This document shows, one piece after another, positions 51,266-60,174 of a DNA stretch of 64,000 nucleotides (its first letter is position 1; each line of letters starts with the position of its first letter). Under the pieces are notes generated by a model. The model was not told the DNA's origin, searched no databases, and saw nothing but the letters and a program-made list of their open reading frames with translations. Made by a program: the position numbers and the translations under genes. Location of the stretch: positions 1,640,001-1,704,000 of the forward strand of contig NZ_CP092334.1 of the NCBI RefSeq assembly GCF_018595685.2, written 5' to 3'. Source of the stretch: Flavihumibacter rivuli (GTDB lineage Bacteria > Bacteroidota > Bacteroidia > Chitinophagales > Chitinophagaceae).

Positions 51266-51571
51266 ACCTATTATCCCAAAAATTTAATTGGGAGTGCAAA
51301 GGTAACGGTAGTTTTCTTATCGGCAAAAGATTTTTATAAAAATTTCACGCCCAACCCCAGATTTATCGCATTTTTTAATCCATTCCTTCCCTTCCAGGCC
51401 TTTTCTATCCCCGGTCCTGCCCCAGGACACCCACCCAAAACCCCACCCAAAGCCAATCCTACCCAGGCATCAGGGATCTGGCCGATCAATGTCAGGATCC
51501 CCAAAACAGCTAAAGACAAACGTTTGAAACCTGCATTACCCCCTTTTTCCACTTGCGGAACCTGCCAATGG
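51266..51571. other. Intergenic region between rpsJ and the DUF4126 gene
   Basis: 306 bp: the rpsJ promoter at 51297-51327 and, beyond it, C-rich sequence with nothing else recognised. A 97-codon minus-strand frame (51334-51627) that overlaps the end of the DUF4126 gene is not convincing. Confidence 0.5.
51297..51327 (-). promoter_or_regulatory. Consensus promoter of the ribosomal protein cluster
   Basis: Minus strand: TTTG (plus-strand CAAA at 51324-51327), 19-nt spacer, TACCTTTG (plus-strand CAAAGGTA at 51297-51304). This is an almost ideal Bacteroidota -33/-7 pair, about 32 bp before the rpsJ start codon. Confidence 0.75.
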
Positions 51572-52138
51572 CTATTTCCCGGCCAGGCGGCCAAAGGCCT
51601 TATATATAATCCATCCTGCCAGGACAAGCATGATCACCGCAAATATCACTGGCACCAGGAGGCTTAACGCTGAGCCGGTTATGGCCGCGGCATTCTCCCC
51701 CGTCGCCACCAGGGCATTACCGGTGCCAGCGGTTGATTTGGTAGAAAACAACCTTAAAATACCTGTCCCCAACTGAATGGAACCCGCAGTTGCCCCACCG
51801 GCTATAAGTCCAAGTCCCCATCTTAGCAAGGGCTCCATTTCCCCTGCAGGAAGCACCGATGCAGCTACCAGGGTACCTGCGGCTACGGCCAGCGGGGAAG
51901 CAATGGTGTCAAGGAGGTTATCAATGAAAGGAACATAGTAAGCCCCTATCTCCAAAACCGATGCCACCCCAAAACTGATAATGGCCGGCATCGTCCCCAG
52001 CCAGGCCATATCCTGGTTCAGGGGAATCCAGCCTAAGTAGCCTGCCAGTGAAGCTGCAAGTAAGGGTACGAATACCCGGAAACCACAACAGGCACTCAAA
52101 CCTATCCCGATCGCTATTGCTGTTATATAAGGACCCAT
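51572..52138 (-). CDS. DUF4126 family membrane protein
   Basis: 188 aa with several hydrophobic segments. The sequence begins MGPYITAIAIGIGLSACCGFRVFVPLLAASLAGYLGW, matching the N-terminal SACCGFRVFVPLLA signature of DUF4126, and continues with FGVASVLEIGAYYVPFIDNLLDTIASPLAVAAGTLVAASVL and several Gly/Ala-rich helices. It is an inner-membrane protein of unknown function. It is transcribed toward the rpsJ cluster in the same direction. Confidence 0.85.
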   Translation of the reverse strand: MGPYITAIAIGIGLSACCGFRVFVPLLAASLAGYLGWIPLNQDMAWLGTMPAIISFGVASVLEIGAYYVPFIDNLLDTIASPLAVAAGTLVAASVLPAGEMEPLLRWGLGLIAGGATAGSIQLGTGILRLFSTKSTAGTGNALVATGENAAAITGSALSLLVPVIFAVIMLVLAGWIIYKAFGRLAGK

Positions 52139-52235
52139 GCCAGTTATTAAATGAATTAAAGCAGAAACATTGCCATTTATTTACATATTTACAATCCAAG
52201 GGCGTTACACGGCTTTTACCCGTCACCCCACCTAC

Positions 52236-54419
52236 TTACCTTCCGCCGGGAGGGCAATATTGCCTCAGGAAATTGGTATAAAGGGTACTCAGGTGCCGGA
52301 AGGTCCCCTCCCCTTCTGAAATACTATGGGAACGATTGGGATAACTCATGAACTGGAATTGCTTGCCATGTTTCACCAATTCATTGACCAGCATTTCTGC
52401 ATTGTTAAAATGTACGTTGTCATCGCCCGTCCCGTGGATATACAACAAATTACCCCTGAGGTTAGCTGCGTAGGTTATTGGCGATCCGCTTACAAAATCC
52501 TCCCTGTTCTCCTGTGGAAGGCCCATATACCTTTCCTGGTAAATATTATCATAGGTAAGCTGGTTGCCAACCGCTGCAATGGCAATCCCGGTTTTATAGA
52601 TATCGGGATATTGGAACATAAGGTTAAGAGTTGCCGAGCCTCCCCCACTCCATCCCCATACGGCTACCCTTGAGGTATCAACAAAAGGGAGTTTCAGGAT
52701 TTCCCTGGCTGCCATGGCCTGGTCCCTGATATTGACAATACCGATCTTCCGGTAAACGGCCTTTCTCCATTCCCTTCCCTTAGGCACTGGTGTACCCCGG
52801 TTGTCGATGGACACATAAACATATCCATCCCCTGAAAAATCACCGCTGTAAAGGAAATTATTGGTAATGCCATATTGGTCCTTCACATTCTGCCCCCAGG
52901 GTTCAGTATATACATAGAAAACCACGGGGTATTTCTTAGCCGGATCAAAGTTCTTCGGTTTTACCATCCAGGCATCCATGGTAACCCCATCAGCAGTTTT
53001 GATCGAAAAATAACTGGTAAGGCTATCCCTTTGGGCGGTAGTAATGGCTGCCGCTACTGATCTATCCTTATCCAAGGTACGATGGCCTTCCATGTTGATC
53101 CATTCATAAACCGGGCTGGTGAAATGATTGGTAAAGGAATGCAGGGCATACTTGGCACCTGGCCCTACCTGGTAATCGTGCGTACCTTCCTGGTCTGCCG
53201 GCGAAACAAGTTCAGCGGCCCCCTTTCCATCCAGTCTGCACCTGTACAGGTATTTCTGGGTCGCGTTGGCAGGGGAAGCCATGAAATATACCCAGCCTGA
53301 TGGTTCATCGACCCTGACAATATCCATTACATCATAATTTCCTTTTGTTACCAGCACCTCTTTCTTACCATCCCTGCTCAACCTGTACAAATGCCTCCAG
53401 CCGTCTTTTTCGGAAGCCCATAGATATTCTTTCCCCCCGGCGAGCCAATCCCAGCCGCCATTGGCATAATCATCATCCCATAAGGGAAGGATATCGATCC
53501 AGGCACTGTCCCTTTCCTCAAACATCCTGGTGGATTTGCCTGTATTTGCATCACACAAAAAAATGGTACTGACCTGTTGCTTTCGGTCAAGGTGTTGCGC
53601 AACCAGTTCATTGCTACTGGCCGCCCATTCCATTCTGGGCAGGTAGGATCCCAGAGTCCCATTATCCGGAATATCCATCCACTTTAAGGAACCAGTGCCT
53701 ATTTCAACCACACCGATCTTGAAGGTTGATGGCTTTTCACCAGCAACCGGATATTCAACAGGTATGGCCACTGGATAGATAGAATCGGTATTGTTGACCA
53801 TCAGGTAGTCCTTGGTTTGGTTGGCAATGATCTTCCAGAAAGCGATCTTCTTGCTGTCGGGACTCCACCTGAACCCATCCCGGCAAAAGAACTCTTCTTC
53901 ATAGGCCCAATCGAAAGTGCCATATATCTGCTGCCTGTTCCCATCTTTTGTCAGGGCAGTGATCACTCCTGTTGCGAGGTCTTCCACATAAAGGTTGTAG
54001 CCACTCACATAGGCCACCTTGGTTCCATCGGGTGAGAACTTGGCAAACATCAGCGATGCCGTCGGCAGGCTCCTGCCGAGTTGGTAGAAGGAAGATCCCT
54101 GGGTATCGGTTACCCAATAATCCCCGCGGGTCTCATATCTCCATACCTTCCTGGTATTGGTAAACAATAACAATTTGGACTCGTCCTCTGACAACCGGAA
54201 TGCTTTTACAACAAGTGGATTACCATTATTGGCCATTGCCAGTTTCTCTTTCCCTACCAAAATGGTTTTGGCCTGCCCGGGCAGCCCCACCTTAATGATA
54301 GCACCATTTTCCCTGGTGAAATAGGCATCACCAAGCCTGTTCCATTGAATGCTGTTCTGTGCAAAGGATGCCTCCGCTATCACCAATAGAAGCAGAAGGC
54401 AGGAAAAATAAATCCTCAT
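52236..54419 (-). CDS. Dipeptidyl-peptidase IV-like S9B serine peptidase, secreted
   Basis: 727 aa from the ATG at 54419 (MRIYFSCLLLLLVIAEASFAQN), a normal signal peptide; a TTG two codons upstream is less likely. N-terminal beta-propeller (DPPIV_N) has SSFYQLGRSLPTASLMFAKFSPDGTKVAYVSGYNLYVED and EEEFFCRDGFRWSPDSKKIAFWK, where the double-Glu motif (YEEEFF) fits dipeptidyl-peptidase specificity for the substrate N terminus. The C-terminal hydrolase domain has the nucleophile in VAVWGWSGGGSATLNL (about S591), the Asp in LLYIHGTGDDNVHFN and the His in YPNRSHSISEG. Likely removes X-Pro/X-Ala dipeptides from peptides in the periplasm or outside. It is followed by no close gene; the giant adhesin gene ends about 120 bp upstream. 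Confidence 0.93.
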   Translation of the reverse strand: MRIYFSCLLLLLVIAEASFAQNSIQWNRLGDAYFTRENGAIIKVGLPGQAKTILVGKEKLAMANNGNPLVVKAFRLSEDESKLLLFTNTRKVWRYETRGDYWVTDTQGSSFYQLGRSLPTASLMFAKFSPDGTKVAYVSGYNLYVEDLATGVITALTKDGNRQQIYGTFDWAYEEEFFCRDGFRWSPDSKKIAFWKIIANQTKDYLMVNNTDSIYPVAIPVEYPVAGEKPSTFKIGVVEIGTGSLKWMDIPDNGTLGSYLPRMEWAASSNELVAQHLDRKQQVSTIFLCDANTGKSTRMFEERDSAWIDILPLWDDDYANGGWDWLAGGKEYLWASEKDGWRHLYRLSRDGKKEVLVTKGNYDVMDIVRVDEPSGWVYFMASPANATQKYLYRCRLDGKGAAELVSPADQEGTHDYQVGPGAKYALHSFTNHFTSPVYEWINMEGHRTLDKDRSVAAAITTAQRDSLTSYFSIKTADGVTMDAWMVKPKNFDPAKKYPVVFYVYTEPWGQNVKDQYGITNNFLYSGDFSGDGYVYVSIDNRGTPVPKGREWRKAVYRKIGIVNIRDQAMAAREILKLPFVDTSRVAVWGWSGGGSATLNLMFQYPDIYKTGIAIAAVGNQLTYDNIYQERYMGLPQENREDFVSGSPITYAANLRGNLLYIHGTGDDNVHFNNAEMLVNELVKHGKQFQFMSYPNRSHSISEGEGTFRHLSTLYTNFLRQYCPPGGR

Positions 54420-54489
54420 GGTCAATTTGCTTTTGTTATCCGAAAATAGCTATCCAACAATTTAGGCAGCTATTCTGAAACTGCATAAA

Positions 54490-54515
54490 AAAAGGCTGTC
54501 CTTGCGGACAGCCTT
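54490..54515 (-). terminator. Terminator of the giant adhesin gene
   Basis: Perfect 10-bp stem AAGGCTGTCC (54492-54501), TTGC loop, GGACAGCCTT (54506-54515). On the minus strand it is followed by a run of seven Ts. It lies 25 bp after the adhesin stop codon. Confidence 0.85.
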
Positions 54516-54539
54516 GGTTGGGTATTTCTACCTTGATTT

Positions 54540-57371
54540 TTATCTGATCGGTCTAGACGCCTGCAACAACTTTCCGGTAAAGACCTTGCCGTTACTGGTC
54601 AGTCGGTAGATGAGTCCACCGGTCATGCTTTGGTTCGGCTTGTACTCTACATTCTGTACCTCTCCCTGCCTCATTTGGGCATTGAACAAGGTACTAACCC
54701 TTTGTCCCAGCTCATTGAATACTTCCAGTGATACCTTTCCAGTCTCAACAGCCTTGATCTGGAATTGAACCCTGTCAACGAATGGGTTCGGGAAGGCTGT
54801 TACTGTTGCAGCAAAGGTGATCGGTTGTTCGAGTTCAACCGCTGTGGTTGACTGCACGCCATAGCTTACAGTTGGGGTTGTCACTACAGATGTTGCGGTG
54901 GGACTGTTGAGCATATCAATATTCGAACAATCCACTTTGCAATCTGACCATTTAACAAAGAACCTGCAATCATTAAAGGCATTATTGATCACATCCAGTG
55001 CCCTTACGATGTCTGAAAGTGTAACACCTACTGGCAATTGTGCACCGCCCAGTGAGTTGCTGGCAAGGGTAAACAATCCCCATACCGTTTTATTGCTTCC
55101 AAGGGCATTAACCACATTGGCTGGCATGAACCAACTATTATAGCTTGTTGTTGGCACTCCGTTAACAAAGCAATCCATTGGCTTTGGATCTGAGCAGGTG
55201 GAACGCCAATCCCTCTTCTGGGTAACCAGCCACTTACCGGCTTCCAACCTGAAGTTACCCAACTTACGGTCTGGTGTAATGTACATGTTCAATGCCAGTG
55301 TAATGGTCTGGGACAACAATACATTGTTGATCTTTCCATTTGTCAACGGTACTGACCATGCAGTCAGATTTCCAGACAATACTGCAGGTGTTCCACTACC
55401 AGGAAGAATGCTGTTAAGACGGGCAGCATTTGAAGCTGGTGTCCAGAAGCTTCTGCCGGGCAAACCAAAATACAGGTTTCCGTTTGGCATATTCTTGATG
55501 CTCTGGGTGATCAGGTTTACGGGTGAAAGCTGGCCATAAGTTGGTGTACATACGGCACCACTTGTGCTTCCGTAGAACTGCTGGGGATAAGTACAATAAG
55601 TGATCAACTGCTCTGGGCATACACAACTCAACACTGTGATCTCTTTCGTACATTCCTTGCAACAACCTTTGCTATCCTTGATCGACACTTTCACCACGAT
55701 CTTGCCGGCAGTTGAACCTGCCTTGATAGTAACCTTGTTGGTACCCTGCCCACCTACGATAGAACCGGGGCCGCTTACAATTGACCATGTATAAGTGTAG
55801 GGACCCGTACCACCAGAAGCGCTAACAGTAACCGTTGTTGTAGCTCCTGCATTCACCTGGATAACACTGGTCGGATACAGGTAGCAATTGATCGGGGCCG
55901 GGCTACCTACAACAGCTGATGCAGTACCTACACAGCCTTTTGAATCCTTGATCACTACTGAATAATTACCTGCAGGCACATTGAAGAGATCCTCAGTTGT
56001 AGCGCCATTACTCCAGGTATAAGTATACGGAGGTACACCACCTGTCACTGTCAGGTTAACTGAGCCGTTAGATTCTCCAACGCAACGAACATCACAAACG
56101 ATAGTCTTGGCTTCAAGGCTGCCGGATTGTTCAACTGTTGCCCTGGCTGAAGTAGTACAACCTTTGGCATCTGTCACAATTACAGAATAGTTACCCGCTG
56201 CAAGATTATCAATATCCTCGGTTAATGCTCCATTGCTCCATTCATAGGTATAGGGAGCTGTACCACCGGTAACGGTCAGGTTGATCGAACCTGTAGATCC
56301 TGAGCAATCACCATTTGTCGGAACAGCCTGGGCTGAAAGTGCCTGGTCTGGCTGGGTGATGGTCACCTTGATGGTAGCCTTACAACCCTTCGCATCGGTC
56401 ACTTCCAAAGTATAATCACCGGCTGCCAGGTTGCTCAGGTCGTCAACATCAGCGCCATTGCTCCAATTGTACGTATAAGGTGCGGTACCTCCGGTAACAG
56501 TCACATCTATTGCTCCGGTTGACTCACCATAACAGTTCACATCGGTCTGCTTGAACTGTATATCCAAAGCAGCTTCAGGCTGGATGATGGTCACATTCAA
56601 CCCGATCTTACAACCCTTGGCATCGGTTACTTCCAAAGTATAGTTACCCGCTGCCAGGTTGCTCAGGTCGGCATCCTCGGAACCATTGCTCCACTTGTAC
56701 GTGTAAGGCGCAGTACCTCCGGTAACGGTAACATCGATTGCTCCGGTTGACTCACCATAACAGTTCACATCAGTCTGGCCATACTCGATCTTCAGGCCAC
56801 TGGGCTCCTTCACTTCTGCACGCAACTGGAAGGTGCAACCCTTGGCATCCGTGATGGTCACTGAATAATTACCTGCACCAATGTTCTCCAGGTCTTCTTT
56901 GTCACCGCCATTGCTCCACTCAAATGTATAAGGAGCGGTACCTCCGGTAACGGTAACATCGATCTTGCCTGCACTGCCTTCACAGGATGCATCCGTAATA
57001 ACTGCGGTAGCATTGAGTGCTTCCTCAGGCTGGGTGATGGTCACCTTGATGGTAGCCTTACAACCCTTCGCATCGGTCACTTCCAAAGTATAATCACCGG
57101 CTGCCAGGTTGCTCAGGTCGTCAACATCAGCGCCATTGCTCCAATTGTACGTATAAGGTGCGGTACCTCCGGTAACAGTCACATCTATTGCTCCGGTTGA
57201 CTCACCATAACAATTCACATCGGTCTGCTTGAACTGTACATCCAGCGCAGCTTCAGGTTCGGTGATGGTCACATTCAACCCGATCTTACAACCCTTGGCA
57301 TCGGTTACTTCCAAAGTATAGTTACCCGCTGTCAGGTTGCTCAGGTCGGCATCCTCGAACCATTGCTCCAC
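54540..57371 (-). CDS. Giant adhesin fragment 8: C-terminal repeats, globular region and T9SS sorting domain
   Basis: 943 codons. It begins inside a type B repeat (frame-shifted start MEQWFEDADLSNL is not a natural N terminus) and contains about eight SprB-type repeats, of which the last two (CSGSTGSINLTV and CVGESNGSVNLTV types) are diverged. A PKD-like domain follows (SASGGTGPYTYTWSIVSGPGSIVGG), then a Cys-containing region (CVCPEQLITYCTYPQQFYG) and the sorting domain. One base is missing relative to other copies near 57357, which separates it from the next fragment. Confidence 0.8.
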   Translation of the reverse strand: MEQWFEDADLSNLTAGNYTLEVTDAKGCKIGLNVTITEPEAALDVQFKQTDVNCYGESTGAIDVTVTGGTAPYTYNWSNGADVDDLSNLAAGDYTLEVTDAKGCKATIKVTITQPEEALNATAVITDASCEGSAGKIDVTVTGGTAPYTFEWSNGGDKEDLENIGAGNYSVTITDAKGCTFQLRAEVKEPSGLKIEYGQTDVNCYGESTGAIDVTVTGGTAPYTYKWSNGSEDADLSNLAAGNYTLEVTDAKGCKIGLNVTIIQPEAALDIQFKQTDVNCYGESTGAIDVTVTGGTAPYTYNWSNGADVDDLSNLAAGDYTLEVTDAKGCKATIKVTITQPDQALSAQAVPTNGDCSGSTGSINLTVTGGTAPYTYEWSNGALTEDIDNLAAGNYSVIVTDAKGCTTSARATVEQSGSLEAKTIVCDVRCVGESNGSVNLTVTGGVPPYTYTWSNGATTEDLFNVPAGNYSVVIKDSKGCVGTASAVVGSPAPINCYLYPTSVIQVNAGATTTVTVSASGGTGPYTYTWSIVSGPGSIVGGQGTNKVTIKAGSTAGKIVVKVSIKDSKGCCKECTKEITVLSCVCPEQLITYCTYPQQFYGSTSGAVCTPTYGQLSPVNLITQSIKNMPNGNLYFGLPGRSFWTPASNAARLNSILPGSGTPAVLSGNLTAWSVPLTNGKINNVLLSQTITLALNMYITPDRKLGNFRLEAGKWLVTQKRDWRSTCSDPKPMDCFVNGVPTTSYNSWFMPANVVNALGSNKTVWGLFTLASNSLGGAQLPVGVTLSDIVRALDVINNAFNDCRFFVKWSDCKVDCSNIDMLNSPTATSVVTTPTVSYGVQSTTAVELEQPITFAATVTAFPNPFVDRVQFQIKAVETGKVSLEVFNELGQRVSTLFNAQMRQGEVQNVEYKPNQSMTGGLIYRLTSNGKVFTGKLLQASRPIR

Positions 57372-58623
57372 TTGTACGTGTAAGGCGCAGTACCTCCGGT
57401 AACGGTAACATCGATTGCTCCGGTTGACTCACCATAACAGTTCACATCAGTCTGGCCATACTCGATCTTCAGGCCACTGGGCTCCTTCACTTCTGCACGC
57501 AACTGGAAGGTGCAACCCTTGGCATCCGTGATGGTCACTGAATAATTACCTGCACCAATGTTCTCCAGGTCTTCTTTGTCACCGCCATTGCTCCACTCAA
57601 ATGTATAAGGAGCGGTACCTCCGGTAACGGTAACATCGATCTTGCCTGCACTGCCTTCACAGGATGCATCCGTAATAACTGCGGTAGCATTGAGTGCTTC
57701 CTCAGGCTGGGTGATGGTCACCTTGATGGTAGCCTTACAACCCTTCGCATCGGTCACTTCCAAAGTATAATCACCGGCTGCCAGGTTGCTCAGGTCGTCA
57801 ACATCAGCGCCATTGCTCCAATTGTACGTATAAGGTGCGGTACCTCCGGTAACAGTCACATCTATTGCTCCGGTTGACTCACCATAACAATTCACATCGG
57901 TCTGCTTGAACTGTACATCCAGCGCAGCTTCAGGTTCGGTGATGGTCACATTCAACCCGATCTTACAACCCTTGGCATCGGTTACTTCCAAAGTATAGTT
58001 ACCCGCTGCCAGGTTGCTCAGGTCGGCATCCTCGGAACCATTGCTCCACTTGTACGTGTAAGGCGCAGTACCTCCGGTAACGGTAACATCGATTGCTCCG
58101 GTTGACTCACCATAACAGTTCACATCAGTCTGGCCATACTCGATCTTCAGGCCACTGGGCTCCTTCACTTCTGCACGCAACTGGAAGGTGCAACCCTTGG
58201 CATCCGTGATGGTCACTGAATAATTACCTGCACCAATGTTCTCCAGGTCTTCTTTGTCACCGCCATTGCTCCACTCAAATGTATAAGGAGCGGTACCTCC
58301 GGTAACGGTAACATCGATCTTGCCTGCACTGCCTTCACAGGATGCATCCGTAATAACTGCGGTAGCATTGAGTGCTTCCTCAGGCTGGGTGATGGTCACC
58401 TTGATGGTAGCCTTACAACCCTTCGCATCGGTCACTTCCAAAGTATAATCACCGGCTGCCAGGTCGCTCAGGTCGTCAACATCAGCGCCATTGCTCCAAT
58501 TGTACGTATAAGGTGCGGTACCACCGGTAACAGTCACATCTATCGCTCCGGTTGACTCACCATAACAGTTCACATCGGTCTGCTTGAACTGTATATCCAA
58601 AGCAGCTTCAGGCTGGATGATGG
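56590..58623 (-). repeat. Three near-identical 678-bp tandem units inside the adhesin
   Basis: The same sequence points recur at 56881, 57558 and 58236, spaced 677 and 678 bp; the 677-bp spacing reflects a missing base near 57357. Each unit encodes three SprB-type repeats (about 226 aa). Boundaries are approximate and were set by eye. Such units are prone to recombination and to misassembly. Confidence 0.75.
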
Positions 58624-58669
58624 TCACATTCAACCCGATCTTACAACCCTTGGCATCGGTCACTTCCAA
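57341..58669 (-). CDS. Giant adhesin fragment 7: SprB-type repeats
   Basis: 442 codons of type B repeats: CYGESTGAIDV, CEGSAGKIDV and CYGESTGAIDV modules in order, twice. No natural start (opens at MEVTDAKGCK inside a repeat). It overlaps fragment 8 by 31 bp because of a one-base loss near 57357, where CTCGAACC replaces CTCGGAACC of the other copies. Confidence 0.7.
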   Translation of the reverse strand: MEVTDAKGCKIGLNVTIIQPEAALDIQFKQTDVNCYGESTGAIDVTVTGGTAPYTYNWSNGADVDDLSDLAAGDYTLEVTDAKGCKATIKVTITQPEEALNATAVITDASCEGSAGKIDVTVTGGTAPYTFEWSNGGDKEDLENIGAGNYSVTITDAKGCTFQLRAEVKEPSGLKIEYGQTDVNCYGESTGAIDVTVTGGTAPYTYKWSNGSEDADLSNLAAGNYTLEVTDAKGCKIGLNVTITEPEAALDVQFKQTDVNCYGESTGAIDVTVTGGTAPYTYNWSNGADVDDLSNLAAGDYTLEVTDAKGCKATIKVTITQPEEALNATAVITDASCEGSAGKIDVTVTGGTAPYTFEWSNGGDKEDLENIGAGNYSVTITDAKGCTFQLRAEVKEPSGLKIEYGQTDVNCYGESTGAIDVTVTGGTAPYTYKWSNGSRMPT

Positions 58670-58695
58670 AGTATAGTCACCGGCTGCCAGGTCGC

Positions 58696-58896
58696 TCAGG
58701 TCAGCATCCTCAGAACCATTGCTCCATTGTAAGTATAAGGTGCAGTACCACCGGTAACGGTAACATCTATCGCTCCGGTTGACTCACCATAACAGTTCAC
58801 ATCGGTCTGCTTGAACTGTACATCCAAAGCAGCTTCAGGCTGGATGATGGTCACCTTGATGGTTGCCTTACAACCCTTCGCATCGGTCACTTCCAA
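58696..58896 (-). CDS. Giant adhesin fragment 6: one SprB-type repeat
   Basis: 66 codons, one type B repeat (CYGESTGAIDVTVTGGTAPY). It is separated from fragment 7 by a missing C near 58726, where CTCCATTGTAAG replaces CTCCACTTGTACG of other copies. No separate gene is likely. Confidence 0.6.
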   Translation of the reverse strand: MEVTDAKGCKATIKVTIIQPEAALDVQFKQTDVNCYGESTGAIDVTVTGGTAPYTYNGAMVLRMLT

Positions 58897-58922
58897 AGTA
58901 TAGTCACCGGCTGCCAGGTCGC

Positions 58923-59450
58923 TCAGGTCAGCATCCTCAGAACCATTGCTCCACTTGTACTGTAAGGTGCGGTACCACCGGTAACAGTCACATCTATTGC
59001 TCCGGTTGACTCACCATAACAGTTCACATCGGTCTGCTGGAACTGGACATCCAATGCAGCTTCAGGCTGGGTGATGGTCACCTTGATGGTAGCCTTACAC
59101 CCCTTCGCATCGGTCACTTCCAAAGTATAATCACCGGCTGCCAGGTCGCTCAGGTCGTCAACATCAGCGCCATTGCTCCAATTGTACGTATAAGGCGCGG
59201 TACCACCGGTAACGGTAACATCTATCGCTCCGGTTGACTCACCATAACAGTTCACATCGGTCTGCTTGAACTGTACATCCAAAGCAGCTTCAGGCTGGAT
59301 GATGGTCACATTCAACCCGATCTTACAACCCTTGGCATCGGTTACTTCCAAAGTATAGTTACCCGCTGCCAGGTTGCTCAGGTCGGCATCCTCGGAACCA
59401 TTGCTCCACTTGTACGTGTAAGGCGCATATACCACCGGTAACGGTAACAT
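58923..59450 (-). CDS. Giant adhesin fragment 5: SprB-type repeats
   Basis: 175 codons covering about two and a half type B repeats. Its N-terminal residues (MLPLPVVYAPY) are out-of-frame sequence at a damaged junction near 59430. A missing base near 58961 (GTAC-TGTAAGG against GTACGTGTAAGG) breaks it from fragment 6. Confidence 0.6.
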   Translation of the reverse strand: MLPLPVVYAPYTYKWSNGSEDADLSNLAAGNYTLEVTDAKGCKIGLNVTIIQPEAALDVQFKQTDVNCYGESTGAIDVTVTGGTAPYTYNWSNGADVDDLSDLAAGDYTLEVTDAKGCKATIKVTITQPEAALDVQFQQTDVNCYGESTGAIDVTVTGGTAPYSTSGAMVLRMLT

Positions 59451-59479
59451 CTATCGCTCCGGTTGACTCCCATAACAGT

Positions 59480-59794
59480 TCACATCAGTCTGGCCATATC
59501 TTCAGGCCAGCCAGGGGGCTCCTTCACTTCTGCACGCAACTGGAAGGTGCAACCCTTGGCATCCGTGATGGTCACTGAATAATTACCTGCACCAATGTTC
59601 TCCAGGTCTTCTTTGTCACCGCCATTGCTCCACTCAAATGTATAAGGAGCGGTACCTCCGGTAACGGTAACATCGATCTTGCCTGCACTGCCTTCACAGG
59701 ATGCATCCGTAATAACTGCGGTAGCATTGAGTGCTTCCTCAGGCTGGGTGATGGTCACCTTGATGGTAGCCTTACAACCCTTCGCATCGGTCAC
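59480..59794 (-). CDS. Giant adhesin fragment 4: SprB-type repeat (CEGSAGKIDV type)
   Basis: 104 codons with the CEGSAGKIDVTVTGGTAPYTFEW module. Around 59430-59520 several small changes occur together: an added base (GCGCATATACC), a lost A (GACTCCCATAAC) and a garbled ~25-bp stretch, so this junction is the most damaged in the type B zone. Near 59797 a T is missing against the copies (TCACTCC for TCACTTCC), which starts fragment 3 overlap. Confidence 0.6.
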   Translation of the reverse strand: MTDAKGCKATIKVTITQPEEALNATAVITDASCEGSAGKIDVTVTGGTAPYTFEWSNGGDKEDLENIGAGNYSVTITDAKGCTFQLRAEVKEPPGWPEDMARLM

Positions 59795-60174
59795 TCCAAA
59801 GTATAATCACCGGCTGCCAGGTCGCTCAGGTCGTCAACATCAGCGCCATTGCTCCAATTGTACGTATAAGGTGCGGTACCACCGGTAACGGTAACATCTA
59901 TCGCTCCGGTTGACTCACCATAACAATTCACATCGGTCTGCTTGAACTGTACATCCAGCGCAGCTTCAGGTTCGGTGATGGTCACTACCGCTGTAGTGGT
60001 ACAGTTGTTCGCATCTGTTACTGTAACTGTATATACACCAGCTGGCAGGTTGGCGGGATCTTCAACAGTTGATACCGTCTCGTTCGCAGCATTCTTCCAT
60101 ACAAACGTATAGCCAGGGGTACCTCCGCTAACACTCAGTGCAATTGAACCGGTTGATTCTCCGAAGCACTTCAC
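59791..60174 (-). CDS. Giant adhesin fragment 3: type A/type B junction
   Basis: 127 codons that join the last type A repeat (CFGESTGSIALSVSGGTPGYTF) to the first type B repeat (CYGESTGAIDVTV). This is the only place where the two repeat families meet. Its open start is inside a repeat. Confidence 0.6.
   Translation of the reverse strand: MKCFGESTGSIALSVSGGTPGYTFVWKNAANETVSTVEDPANLPAGVYTVTVTDANNCTTTAVVTITEPEAALDVQFKQTDVNCYGESTGAIDVTVTGGTAPYTYNWSNGADVDDLSDLAAGDYTLE

Noticed and set aside
51334..51627. 97-codon minus-strand ORF between rpsJ and the DUF4126 gene
   Set aside because: It begins inside the DUF4126 coding sequence in another frame, has no upstream signals of its own, and its sequence has no recognisable domain. 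Most of it is C-rich intergenic DNA.
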